In this document: positions 51,304 through 59,997 of the stretch, piece by piece
How positions within the stretch are numbered: the first letter of the stretch is position 1
Layout: the number at the start of each line of letters is the position of its first letter
NCBI RefSeq assembly: GCF_001424195.1
Contig: NZ_LMOO01000005.1
Coordinates: 758,653 to 822,652, forward strand
DNA length: 64,000 bases
Origin: Cellulomonas sp. Leaf334
GTDB lineage: Bacteria; Actinomycetota; Actinomycetes; Actinomycetales; Cellulomonadaceae
Direction of reading: 5' to 3'
Notes under the pieces: generated by a model
Databases searched by the model: none
What the model was told of the DNA's origin: nothing
Seen by the model: only the letters and a program-made list of their open reading frames with translations
Made by a program: the position numbers and the translations under genes

Positions 51304-52026
51304 TCAGGCGTCGACGAACTTCCCGTCGGCGATGTGCAGCACGCGGTCGGCCAGCGACACCATGAGCGGGTCGTGGGTGGACACGATGGCGGTCATCCCC
51401 TCGGCCTCGACGACCGCGCGGATCAGCGCCATCACCGCCGTGCCGGTCTCGGTGTCCAGCTGCCCCGTCGGCTCGTCGGCCACCAGGAGGCGGGGGGAGT
51501 TGGCCAGCGAGCGGGCGATCGCGACGCGCTGCTGCTGACCGCCGGACAGCTCGCCGGGGCGCTGCAGAGCGTGCGGGCCGAGGCCGACCAGGTCGAGCAG
51601 GAGCTGCACGCGCGCCTCCCGGTCGGCGGTCGGCAGCTTGCGCAGCCGCAGCGGCACGCCGACGTTCTCCGCGGCCGACAGGACCGGCACCAGGCCGAAC
51701 GTCTGGAACACGAACGAGACGACGTCGCGGCGCAGCTCGACCAGGCCACGCTCGTCGAGCGTCGAGACCTCCCGCCCGTCCACGACCACGCGGCCGCCGT
51801 CGGGCTTGTCCAGCCCGCCGATCACGTTGAGCAGCGTCGTCTTGCCGGATCCGGAGCGGCCGACGAGCGCGACCAGCTCACCGGGCGCGATCGTGAAGGA
51901 CACGTCCTGGAGGGCGTGCACGGCGGCCGAGCCCGTGCCGTACGTGCGGCTGACGTGCTCGACGCGGACCACGGGCTCCGTGCCGGCGGAGGCCGTCGGG
52001 GCGGGGGTGGTGAGGGCGGTGGTCAC
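51304..52026 (-). CDS. ABC exporter ATP-binding protein (MacB/LolD type)
   Basis: A 240-residue ATPase; GTG 52026 overlaps the stop of the preceding ATPase gene by 4 nt and has GGAGG upstream. After an Ala/Thr/Pro-rich N-terminus, Walker A GRSGSGKTTLLN (about 61), signature LSGGQQQRVAIARSL (about 165) and Walker B LLVADEPTGQLD (about 186) with switch His in STHDP are intact. It belongs to the MacB-type class that powers FtsX-like permeases rather than substrate-translocating ones. Last gene of a four-gene operon with two permeases and two ATPases. Confidence 0.9.
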   Translation of the reverse strand: MTTALTTPAPTASAGTEPVVRVEHVSRTYGTGSAAVHALQDVSFTIAPGELVALVGRSGSGKTTLLNVIGGLDKPDGGRVVVDGREVSTLDERGLVELRRDVVSFVFQTFGLVPVLSAAENVGVPLRLRKLPTADREARVQLLLDLVGLGPHALQRPGELSGGQQQRVAIARSLANSPRLLVADEPTGQLDTETGTAVMALIRAVVEAEGMTAIVSTHDPLMVSLADRVLHIADGKFVDA

Positions 52027-53084
52027 CGGTCTGCCTCCTGGTCGGCGGGTGCAACGGGCGGAGCCGGGACGACGGGGACCGCCCCCGTGGGGGTCGCGGA
52101 GTGCCGGCCCGCAGGCCGAGCGGGGTCGCGCGTCGGCACCGGCCGGTCCGGCCACAGCGAGACGTGCGACTCCTCGAGCGCCAGCCGGACGCGGCCCACC
52201 AGGTTCAGGGCGTCCCGGTACTCACGCGGCAGCTGCACCCGGCCGGCCCGGTCGAGCACGGCCAGCTCCTCGGCGACCACGTGCTCGGTGCCGTCGTCGC
52301 TGGTGTGCGTCCGCCGGACGGTCTCGGAACTGGTGCGGCCGTCGCGGATGGCGACGGTCCGCTGCACGTGCTCGCTGACCCCGGGGTCGTGCGTCACGAC
52401 GACGACCGTGGTGCCCAGCTCCCGGTTGACGGTGCGCAGGCCCTCGAGGACGTCGTGCGAGGTCGCGGAGTCGAGCTCACCCGTGGGCTCGTCGGCGAAC
52501 AGGACCTGTGGCGCGTTGGACAGGGCGACCGCGATCGCGACGCGCTGCTGCTCGCCGCCGGACATCTGCCCCGGCCGGCGGTCGGCGCAGTAGCCGACGC
52601 CGAGGACCCCGAGCAGCTCGGACGCCCGACGGTCGCGCTCCTTGCGGGGGACCCCGGCGAGCGCCATCGGGAAGGCCACGTTCTCCGTGCCGGTCAGGTA
52701 CGGCACGACGTTGCGGGCGGTCTGCTGCCAGACGAAGCCGACCATGGATCGCCGGTACTCCACCCGCTGCTTGCCCGACATCGCCATCAGGTCCCACGGG
52801 CCGACGCGCACCTTGCCCGCGGTGGGGACGTCCAGGCCGGACAGCACCGACAGCAGCGTCGACTTGCCCGAACCGGAGGCACCCACGATCGCGACGAGCT
52901 CGCCGTCCTCGACCAGCAGGTCCAGGCCCTGCAGCGCCTGCACCTCGACGCCCTCGGACTGGTAGATGCGCACCAGGGAGTCGCACACGATGAGCGCGTG
53001 CTCGCCGAAGTCCCCGGTCCGTCTCCGGGCGCGCGCCTCGAGCGTGTCCAGCGTCGGCTCCTCGACCGTCTGCACCGCGTTCAT
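52023..53084 (-). CDS. ABC ATP-binding protein with AbrB-like C-terminal extension
   Basis: A 353-residue ATPase; ATG 53084 has AAGGAGG. The nucleotide domain (about 40-260) has Walker A GASGSGKSTLL (about 67), signature MSGGEQQRVAIAVAL (about 170) and Walker B VLFADEPTGELD. The unusual part is the C-terminus: at about 272-312 AVLDRAGRVQLPREYRDALN then VRLALEESHVSLWP reads like a SpoVT/AbrB swapped-hairpin domain, followed by a Pro-rich tail. That could give dimer contacts or DNA binding. I do not know a characterised homologue with this fusion. Confidence 0.85.
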   Translation of the reverse strand: MNAVQTVEEPTLDTLEARARRRTGDFGEHALIVCDSLVRIYQSEGVEVQALQGLDLLVEDGELVAIVGASGSGKSTLLSVLSGLDVPTAGKVRVGPWDLMAMSGKQRVEYRRSMVGFVWQQTARNVVPYLTGTENVAFPMALAGVPRKERDRRASELLGVLGVGYCADRRPGQMSGGEQQRVAIAVALSNAPQVLFADEPTGELDSATSHDVLEGLRTVNRELGTTVVVVTHDPGVSEHVQRTVAIRDGRTSSETVRRTHTSDDGTEHVVAEELAVLDRAGRVQLPREYRDALNLVGRVRLALEESHVSLWPDRPVPTRDPARPAGRHSATPTGAVPVVPAPPVAPADQEADR

Positions 53085-53106
53085 CCGTGCCTCCTTGTCG
53101 TCGTGC

Positions 53107-55893
53107 TCATCGCTCGCCCACCCGCAGGACCTCGCCCAGCCGGTCCCGGCGCCGGACCGCCGACTCCACCGCCACCGCCACCGCGAGCGAGCCCAGCACC
53201 ACGGCGGTCGCCACGACGATCGGGACCCACGTGACCTGCAGCGACGTCGCCGCCGGGTGACCCGTGAGCAGGTCCAGCCCCAGCGCACCCATGAGCGCCC
53301 AGGGGACCGCGATGCCGATGGCCGTCCCCGCCAGCACCGCGGCGAGGGCCAACGGCGCGAGCTCACCGAACGTCATCGCCCGTGCGGTCCGGGCGTCGAG
53401 CCCGAGCGTGCGGAGGGCGGACAGCGTGCGACCGCGCTCGCGGCTCGTCGCCACGACGGTGAGCACCAGCCCGAGCGCCGCGTACCCGGCGAGGATCACG
53501 CCCGTCGCGACGAGGAGGGCGAGCAGGCCCGCGTTGAGGGGCGACGTCCGCCACGTGCTCAGCCAGTCGACGCGCTCGGTCACGGTGATCCCGGGGGACT
53601 CGGCCACCCCCGTGTCGCGCACCGCGGCCACGGCACCGGGACCGTCCACCCAGGTGGTCGTCGCGGGCAGCTCGTCGCCGGACACCGAGGCGAAGAGCTC
53701 GCGGTCGACGACGACGACCCCCTTCGCCGTGGACAGCGTCGATGCCTCCGCGGGCAGGACCGGCGGGTTGTCCGCGTCCCCGATGACGTCGAGGGCGACG
53801 AAGTCGTCGGCACCCATGATGGCCGGTGCGATGAGCTCCGCCGTGCTGCGCAGGGACGGGGAGATGAGTGCCGGGACGCTGTCGTCGTCGGTGGACCCGA
53901 GCGACGTCAGCCCCGGGTCCACAGCGCGGCCGTGGGCGAGGAGGATCTGCGCCAGGTCGGCGGAGTCCACGAGCATGACCTGTGCCTTGACCCCGCTCGA
54001 CCGGCCGAACGTGCGCTCGCTCAGGACGGTTGCACCGGCGACCGCCGTCACCCCGGGCGCGTCGCGCAGCTCCGCGACGACCGCCGGGTCGAGCCCTCCG
54101 TCGATGCGGACCTCCGCGCCGACCACGATCTCGGCGGCGGTGTCCTGGCCCGCGGAGACCGTGACGGCGGTCGTCCCGCAGAAGACCACGAGCGCGATGG
54201 CGATGGTCAGGGTGAGGAGCGGGACGCGCGTCCCGGCGGTGCGGCCCGCGCGGGCCGTCGCGACGATGGGCACGAGCGAGCGCTGACGCGCGGCGATGCC
54301 GGACAGGCCACGCAGCAGGGGCGGCAGCACGCGCGCCAGGAGCACGGTCGCGGCGCCGGCCAGGAGGACCGGAGTGGACGCCAGCAGCAGGTCGACGCCG
54401 CCGGTGGCGGTCTGCACGAGCCCGCGCCCCCGTGCCGAGACCAGCGCCGCGGCGGCGATCACGACCAGTGCGAGCTCGGCCGTCAGGCGGCGCACGCGGC
54501 GGCGTCCGAGCACGCGCTCGCGGTCCGCGCGGTTGGCGGGCAGCCGACGCCCCGTCCAGGCTCCGGCCACCACGACCGCCGCGGCGAGCGCGGGAGCCGT
54601 CGCGGCGACCAGCACGATCGTCGCGGCCACGACCCACGTGCCCCGGGGGTCGGGCACGATCAGCCATGCCCCGGCGGCACCCACCGCGGTCGCCAGCACG
54701 ACGATCGGCACGCTCTCGACCAGCCCTCGCAGACCGACCGACGCGACGGACGCACCTCGGGCGCGCTCCGCGAGCAGGAAGGTCTCGCGGCGCACCACCA
54801 GCAGGCGCGCGGCGAGGACGAGCGTGAGCGCCCCGACGGCCGCGAGGCCCACGAGGAGAACCGAGGTCTGCGCCGTGCCCGCCAGCAGCCGGGCGTCGGC
54901 GACGCGCAGCACCGTGTCCAGGTCGCTGCCGACCGACGGTGGCCGCCCGTCCGACCCGGTCAACGGACCCGGCACCGCGACGATCTGGGTGACCGCCTGC
55001 GCGATCGCGCGGGTGTCGGTCGCGCGCAGGTCGGCCGGGACGACCGGGAAACGGTAGCTCGTGCTCATCGAGGTCCCGGTCTGCAGCCCGTCGGGCAGGG
55101 ACGCGTCCGAGGTGAGCAGGCCTGCGCGACCGACGAGGGCGGCCGTCGCGGGTGCCGGCTGGGGTTCGCGGAGGTCGGCGAACGTGGACCACACGGGTGA
55201 TGTCGGGTCGACCGGCTCGTACAGACCGGTCACGACGGCCACGGCGTCGCCGCGGGTGGGGCCGGTCAGTGGCAGCCGCGCGCCGATCTGGATCCCGAGC
55301 TGCTCCGCAGCGGCGACCGACACCCCGACCTCGACCACGCGCGGGTCCGTCGACCCGGCCGGGAGCAAGGGCGTCATGCGGGGCTCGATCCCGGTGACCC
55401 ACCGGACGACAGGGTCGTCGGTCGTCGGGGTGCCGAGGTGCACGATCCGGGTGCCGATCAGGTCGTCGCCCAGCCGCGCGGTGAGGGGACCGCTCTGGAC
55501 CGAGGTGACGACGGGCCCCGTCACGGCCTGGACGGGCTCCGGGAGCGAGGTCGCCATGTCCCTCGCCGCGTTCGCGACCAGGGTCGCCGCGTTGTCGATG
55601 CGCTGGGGCCGGCCCGAGGCGTCGACAGAGCCGACTCCCGGCCTGCCCAGCACGGCGACGAGGTCGGCCGCCGGTCCTGCGTCCCGGACGGCGCCCTGGA
55701 CGCCCGCGTCGGCGGTCCGCAGCACGATCCGGGGGACCGCGAGCGCGATGAGCACGGTGACGGCGAGCACGACGGCGGCCAGCACCAGGAGGCCGGCATC
55801 CTGCCGGCTGCGTCGGCGCGCGACGAGGGCCGCGTCTCCCGTGGTCGAGCGCCAGCCCGCCGCGGTCCGTGTGCGCAGCGTCGTGGTCGTCAT
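53107..55893 (-). CDS. FtsX-like ABC permease
   Basis: A 928-residue membrane protein with an N-terminal helix (about 31-50), a large extracytoplasmic region and two FtsX-type three-helix bundles near the middle and C-terminus; the end carries RERGRTLSALRTLGLDARTA and LGEVLRVGER, FtsX-family signatures. MacB-type permeases of this kind do not move substrate through the membrane but drive extracytoplasmic steps. ATG 55893 overlaps the stop of the upstream permease gene (ATGA). A far longer open frame continues upstream only by antisense reading. Confidence 0.9.
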   Translation of the reverse strand: MTTTTLRTRTAAGWRSTTGDAALVARRRSRQDAGLLVLAAVVLAVTVLIALAVPRIVLRTADAGVQGAVRDAGPAADLVAVLGRPGVGSVDASGRPQRIDNAATLVANAARDMATSLPEPVQAVTGPVVTSVQSGPLTARLGDDLIGTRIVHLGTPTTDDPVVRWVTGIEPRMTPLLPAGSTDPRVVEVGVSVAAAEQLGIQIGARLPLTGPTRGDAVAVVTGLYEPVDPTSPVWSTFADLREPQPAPATAALVGRAGLLTSDASLPDGLQTGTSMSTSYRFPVVPADLRATDTRAIAQAVTQIVAVPGPLTGSDGRPPSVGSDLDTVLRVADARLLAGTAQTSVLLVGLAAVGALTLVLAARLLVVRRETFLLAERARGASVASVGLRGLVESVPIVVLATAVGAAGAWLIVPDPRGTWVVAATIVLVAATAPALAAAVVVAGAWTGRRLPANRADRERVLGRRRVRRLTAELALVVIAAAALVSARGRGLVQTATGGVDLLLASTPVLLAGAATVLLARVLPPLLRGLSGIAARQRSLVPIVATARAGRTAGTRVPLLTLTIAIALVVFCGTTAVTVSAGQDTAAEIVVGAEVRIDGGLDPAVVAELRDAPGVTAVAGATVLSERTFGRSSGVKAQVMLVDSADLAQILLAHGRAVDPGLTSLGSTDDDSVPALISPSLRSTAELIAPAIMGADDFVALDVIGDADNPPVLPAEASTLSTAKGVVVVDRELFASVSGDELPATTTWVDGPGAVAAVRDTGVAESPGITVTERVDWLSTWRTSPLNAGLLALLVATGVILAGYAALGLVLTVVATSRERGRTLSALRTLGLDARTARAMTFGELAPLALAAVLAGTAIGIAVPWALMGALGLDLLTGHPAATSLQVTWVPIVVATAVVLGSLAVAVAVESAVRRRDRLGEVLRVGER

Positions 55894-58800
55894 CGCTCGT
55901 CCCCCAGTCGCAGGAGCTCGCCCGACGCGCGCTTCAGCAGGGAGCTGGTGGTGAGCGCGACGGCGCCGCCGACGAGCACGACGAGCACGACGACGAGCGT
56001 CGCCTGCGAGAGCCAGGGCCACTGCACGACCACCGCCGGGATGGGTCGGCCGCCCTCGGCTGACACGGTGACCAGCGGGGCGACCACCTGGCCGAGCACG
56101 GCGCCGAGGGTGAGCCCCGCGAGCAGGCCGAGCACGCCGAGGATCCCGTGCTCGACCAGCACGGAGCGGACCAGGCCGGACCGTGCCGTCCCGAGCGCCT
56201 GCAACCGTGCCAGCTCGAGCCGGCGGGTCCGCACCGCCACGGTCGCGCTCATGGCGAAGCCCGCGACCGCGAGGGCCACCGCGGCGGCGGTCACGATCCA
56301 CAGCGCAGCCTGCACGCCGACGCGCAGCGGCCCGTCGATGGCGACCGCGCGTGCCGTGACCCGGTCGACGGCGACGCCGAGGTCCTCGTGCCGGACGTGC
56401 TCGACCACTCCGGGCGCGCTCGCGTCGGGAACCTGGAACCACCACTCGTCGAGCAGCTGGCTCGTCGACGACCCCAGCAGGCTGGCACGCGTGAGCAGGT
56501 CCCGGTCGACCAGGACGGCGGCGCCCTTCGGCAGGCCGGGCAGGTAGGCGACCTCCCGCTCCATGACCACCGGCACCCGCACCCCGTCCAGGTCGAGCAC
56601 GAGCTCGTCGCCTGCCTGTACCGCGAAAGCGGTGGCCAGCGTGTCGGTCACGACGACCGGGATCGGGCCGGGGGCCTCGAACGTCGCCGCGGCGAACCCG
56701 GAGCGCCCGAAGAGGATCACGAACGGGTCGATCGCGCCGGTGATGCGCAGGACCTCGTCGGTGGTCCGGACCGCAAGCAGCGGCCGGGTGTTGTTCTCCT
56801 GGAGCGCGCCCTGCACGGTCCAGGGCGCAGCGGTGAGCACGACGGAGGTCACGGTGTCGGCCGTAGCCCCTTCGGGACGCTCGACGACGCGCAGGTCCCG
56901 CACGCTGATGTCCAGGCGGGCGTCCGCCAGGCCGTCGCCGAGCAGCGACTCGGGGTCGATGTCGCCGGGAAGGATCTGCGCCACGATCCCGACGAGGCGC
57001 AGGCCGCTGGCGGTGTCCGGCAACGGGACGGCCACGTCGTCCGCGACGCCGACCACGGGGATCGGCGTCAGCTCGACCGGGGTGCGTGTGCCGAGCGGGT
57101 CCTCGAGGACGACGCTGAGCAGCAGCGTGGCGGCGACGGCGGGGGACAGGGAGCTCTCGATGTCGAGGACGAGGCCGGTGGGCGTGCCCGGGAGCGCGAT
57201 GCCGGTCGCGGGTGCGGTCGGTTGCAGGGCCTCCGTGACGACGCCCCAGGACGGGGACATGCGGCCGCGCAGGAGGGCGTCCGCCTGGGTCGTGTCGAGC
57301 GCGAGGAGGTTCACCGAGCGGCCCCGGCTCTCGCCGGGGGTGTCGGCGGGGTCGCCCACGGTCACCGACCGGAACGTCACCGGGCTGGTGGCCTGCACGT
57401 CGGACAGGCCCGCGACGGCGGTCGCCTGCGCGATGCCCGAGCCGCCCATCCGGTCCAGCCGCAGGTCGGTCCCCACGGCGAGGTCCACCTGGTCGGCCTG
57501 CGACGTCCGCCAGGTGTCGAGGAAGGACTGCGAGAACGAGCCGACCGCCAGGGCGAGCGTGAGCAGCAGGACCGCCCCTGCCGCCCGGCCGGGCCGGCGA
57601 CCGACCTCCCAGGCGGCGAGCGGGGCGATGAGCGACCGGCTGCGGGTGGCCAGCCGCTCGCCGAGGTGCGCGACCAGAGGCAGCAGCCGCAGCGCCAGGA
57701 CGGCCCCGGCGAGCATCAGGAGGGCGGGCGCGGCCACGAGGACCGGGTCGAGACGCGCCGAGCCGGCCTCGACGACGGGCGACTTGTAGGCGCGGAGCTG
57801 CCACACCGCGAGGCCGGCGAGCACGAGGAGCGCGAGGTCGACGCCGGACCGGGCGACCCCGCCGCGGCGGTCCTGGCGGACGAGCTGCTGCTCGGCGTCG
57901 ACGACGCTTCCCCGGCGGCGCAGCAGAGGCCCGAGCAGGACGGCCGCGAGGACGAACGAGGAGACGACGCAGGTGATCCACAGCGACGGCGGGCGGCCCG
58001 GGTCGTGGTTCAGGCCCGCCTCGGCGAGCGGGCCGACCGAGGTGATCGCCTGGAAGATCAGGCCCGCCAGCCACGGCGACACGAGGGTGGTGACCAGGGC
58101 GACCCCGGCGGCCTCGAGCGCCGCGAGCCCGAGCAGCTGTCGACCGGACGCCCCGCGCGACGACATGAGCGTCTGCTCGGGGGCGCGGCGGTCGGCCAGC
58201 AGCCGTGCGGCCAGCAGCAGCACCGTGACGCTGAGCACGACGAGCATGAGCCCGATGATCACGAGGCTCACCCGGGTGACCGCGAGGTTGCCGAGGGCCA
58301 CGTCGATGGTGGTGTCGAGGCGCGAGCTGAACACCGTGGACACGGTCAGGAGGTCGGTCGCGGCGACCAGGCTGGCCTGGGCGTCCTCGAGCCGGGTACG
58401 CAGCGCCTCGACGGCCCCCTGCGGGCTGGCGTCGAGCTGCGGTGACGCGACGAGGGTGGCCCGCGCGACGCCGCCCGGTGCGGCGAGGGCCTCGGGGGCC
58501 ACGACGAACGGGCCCCAGGCGTCGGTGACGACGAAGCCGAAGCTGCCCGGCACCGGGTACCGCGGATCGTGCTCGGTGCCCACGAGCAGGTCCCGGGTCC
58601 AGACGGTGGACGGTCCGTTCAGCTCGTGGATCCCGATGACCACCACGGCGCTGTCCTCGGAGGTCGCGAAGCTCATCACCGGGATCTCGCTGCCGACGGT
58701 CCAGCCGTACGTGTCGGCGGCCACCTTCGGGACGGTGACCTCGATCCGTCCGGTGGGGTCGGTCGCCGTCGTGGGCCACTCCCCGGCGACGAGGGTGGCG

Positions 58801-59183
58801 TGCGACGGCACGTCGGGGTAGGCGGCCAGGTAGGCGAGGGGCGGGATGACATCTCCCTCGCCGGTCAGCCGGTGCATGGGCGAGGTGAGCCACTGGGTCC
58901 GGGTGGAGGGGATCTCGCCGAGGAGCTCGTCGAGGTACTCCTCGCCCGCTCTGGCGGCGAGCAGGGGGTCCCCGCGGTCGAGCGAGAGGTCCACGTCGAT
59001 GTCGGTCGACGTCGCGGGCGCCTGGGTGAGTGCGGCGTCGAGCGCACGGTGCTCGCTGGAGAACAGCAGGAGCGCGAACGTGCCGAGCAGGCTGGCGCCG
59101 ACGAGCGCGACGGCGACCACCGTGACCAGGAGGGTCCGCTGGGCGGCGGCGCGGTGGCGCAGCACGCGCAGGCTCCAGCCCAT
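55890..59183 (-). CDS. Large FtsX-like ABC permease
   Basis: A 1,097-residue membrane protein. ATG 59183 follows GGAGGTCG. It has an N-terminal helix (about 19-40), a long extracytoplasmic domain (about 45-300), a helix bundle at about 310-420, a second extracytoplasmic part, and a C-terminal FtsX bundle ending LLKRASGELLRLGDER; the phrase RRLELARLQALGTARSGLVR is the family's coupling-helix region. It is the first gene of the four-gene operon, and its promoter region is shared with the divergent padR gene. Its cargo is unknown; resistance to a peptide or lipid-like agent is a common role of such systems. Confidence 0.9.
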   Translation of the reverse strand: MGWSLRVLRHRAAAQRTLLVTVVAVALVGASLLGTFALLLFSSEHRALDAALTQAPATSTDIDVDLSLDRGDPLLAARAGEEYLDELLGEIPSTRTQWLTSPMHRLTGEGDVIPPLAYLAAYPDVPSHATLVAGEWPTTATDPTGRIEVTVPKVAADTYGWTVGSEIPVMSFATSEDSAVVVIGIHELNGPSTVWTRDLLVGTEHDPRYPVPGSFGFVVTDAWGPFVVAPEALAAPGGVARATLVASPQLDASPQGAVEALRTRLEDAQASLVAATDLLTVSTVFSSRLDTTIDVALGNLAVTRVSLVIIGLMLVVLSVTVLLLAARLLADRRAPEQTLMSSRGASGRQLLGLAALEAAGVALVTTLVSPWLAGLIFQAITSVGPLAEAGLNHDPGRPPSLWITCVVSSFVLAAVLLGPLLRRRGSVVDAEQQLVRQDRRGGVARSGVDLALLVLAGLAVWQLRAYKSPVVEAGSARLDPVLVAAPALLMLAGAVLALRLLPLVAHLGERLATRSRSLIAPLAAWEVGRRPGRAAGAVLLLTLALAVGSFSQSFLDTWRTSQADQVDLAVGTDLRLDRMGGSGIAQATAVAGLSDVQATSPVTFRSVTVGDPADTPGESRGRSVNLLALDTTQADALLRGRMSPSWGVVTEALQPTAPATGIALPGTPTGLVLDIESSLSPAVAATLLLSVVLEDPLGTRTPVELTPIPVVGVADDVAVPLPDTASGLRLVGIVAQILPGDIDPESLLGDGLADARLDISVRDLRVVERPEGATADTVTSVVLTAAPWTVQGALQENNTRPLLAVRTTDEVLRITGAIDPFVILFGRSGFAAATFEAPGPIPVVVTDTLATAFAVQAGDELVLDLDGVRVPVVMEREVAYLPGLPKGAAVLVDRDLLTRASLLGSSTSQLLDEWWFQVPDASAPGVVEHVRHEDLGVAVDRVTARAVAIDGPLRVGVQAALWIVTAAAVALAVAGFAMSATVAVRTRRLELARLQALGTARSGLVRSVLVEHGILGVLGLLAGLTLGAVLGQVVAPLVTVSAEGGRPIPAVVVQWPWLSQATLVVVLVVLVGGAVALTTSSLLKRASGELLRLGDER

Positions 59184-59333
59184 TCGACCTCCTCGTCCCG
59201 GGGGCGCAGCGGAACGGGGGACGTCGCTGCGCGGTCCGGCGATCGTAAAGGAGCAGACAGGGAGTGTGGGAGCGATCCCGCAGTTGTGATCGAACCGATA
59301 CGAACCTGCGCGACAGCGGGCACTCCGCCAGGT

Positions 59334-59351
59334 ATATTCCGACCGGAATAT
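59334..59351. promoter_or_regulatory. PadR-type operator overlapping a -10 box
   Basis: ATATTCCG-AC-CGGAATAT is a perfect 8-bp-arm palindrome, AT-rich against a GC-rich background. It overlaps TATATT (59333-59338), a good -10; GCGACA (59310-59315) is at the -35 distance. The ATG of padR follows 20 nt later with GGAGG. The site lies in the 187-bp gap shared with the ABC operon, so it may control both. Confidence 0.75.
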
Positions 59352-59370
59352 TGGATCTGGAGGTGACAGG

Positions 59371-59997
59371 ATGGCCGAGCTCTCGGCGGTCGCGGTGCTG
59401 GTGCTCGGGCTCCTGCACGAGCAGCCGATGCACCCCTACCAGCTCCACCAGACCCTCGTGGAGCGCGGGGACACCCGCATCGTCCGCGTCAACCCCGGCG
59501 CGGTCTACCACGGCGTCGAGCGGCTCGAGCGCGACGGCCTGGTCGAGGTGGTCGGCACCGACCGCACCGGCAAGCGACCCGAGCGCACCACCTACCGGAT
59601 CACCGACGCCGGCCGGACAGAGTTCGCCGCCCGGCTCACCAGCCTGCTCGGCGACGAGCACCCGACCTACCCGCTCTTCTCCGTCGGGCTGGCGGAGGCC
59701 AACGAGCTGCCGGCCGCCGACGTCGTGGCGCAGCTCGTCCGGCGACGGGACCGAAAGGTCGCCCACCGCGACCACCTCGCCGCGTCCTACAGCACCGTCA
59801 GCGGCATGGGCCTGCCCCGCCGGTTCCTCCTCGACGTCGACCACGACCTGGCCACGCTGCGCGCCGAGGTCGACTGGCTCGACCGCACGATCACGGAGCT
59901 GCAGTCCGGCGCCCTCGACTGGACCAGCCCGATCCCCGACTCGTTCCACGAGGCCAAGGCCTCGATACGCAACCCGAGGACATCTCATGAGCTCTGA
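59371..59997 (+). CDS. PadR-family transcriptional regulator
   Basis: A 208-residue repressor. The PadR winged helix fills the first 85 residues (AVLVLGLLHEQPMHPYQLHQ, GAVYHGVERLERDGLVEVVG), and a C-terminal Vir_act_alpha_C-like helical domain (about 95-185) provides dimerisation. ATG 59371 has GGAGG. The MFS exporter gene starts 11 nt before its end, so the two are co-transcribed. PadR proteins usually respond to drugs or phenolic acids and control an adjacent exporter, which fits. A palindrome overlapping the promoter is the probable operator. Confidence 0.9.
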   Translation: MAELSAVAVLVLGLLHEQPMHPYQLHQTLVERGDTRIVRVNPGAVYHGVERLERDGLVEVVGTDRTGKRPERTTYRITDAGRTEFAARLTSLLGDEHPTYPLFSVGLAEANELPAADVVAQLVRRRDRKVAHRDHLAASYSTVSGMGLPRRFLLDVDHDLATLRAEVDWLDRTITELQSGALDWTSPIPDSFHEAKASIRNPRTSHEL

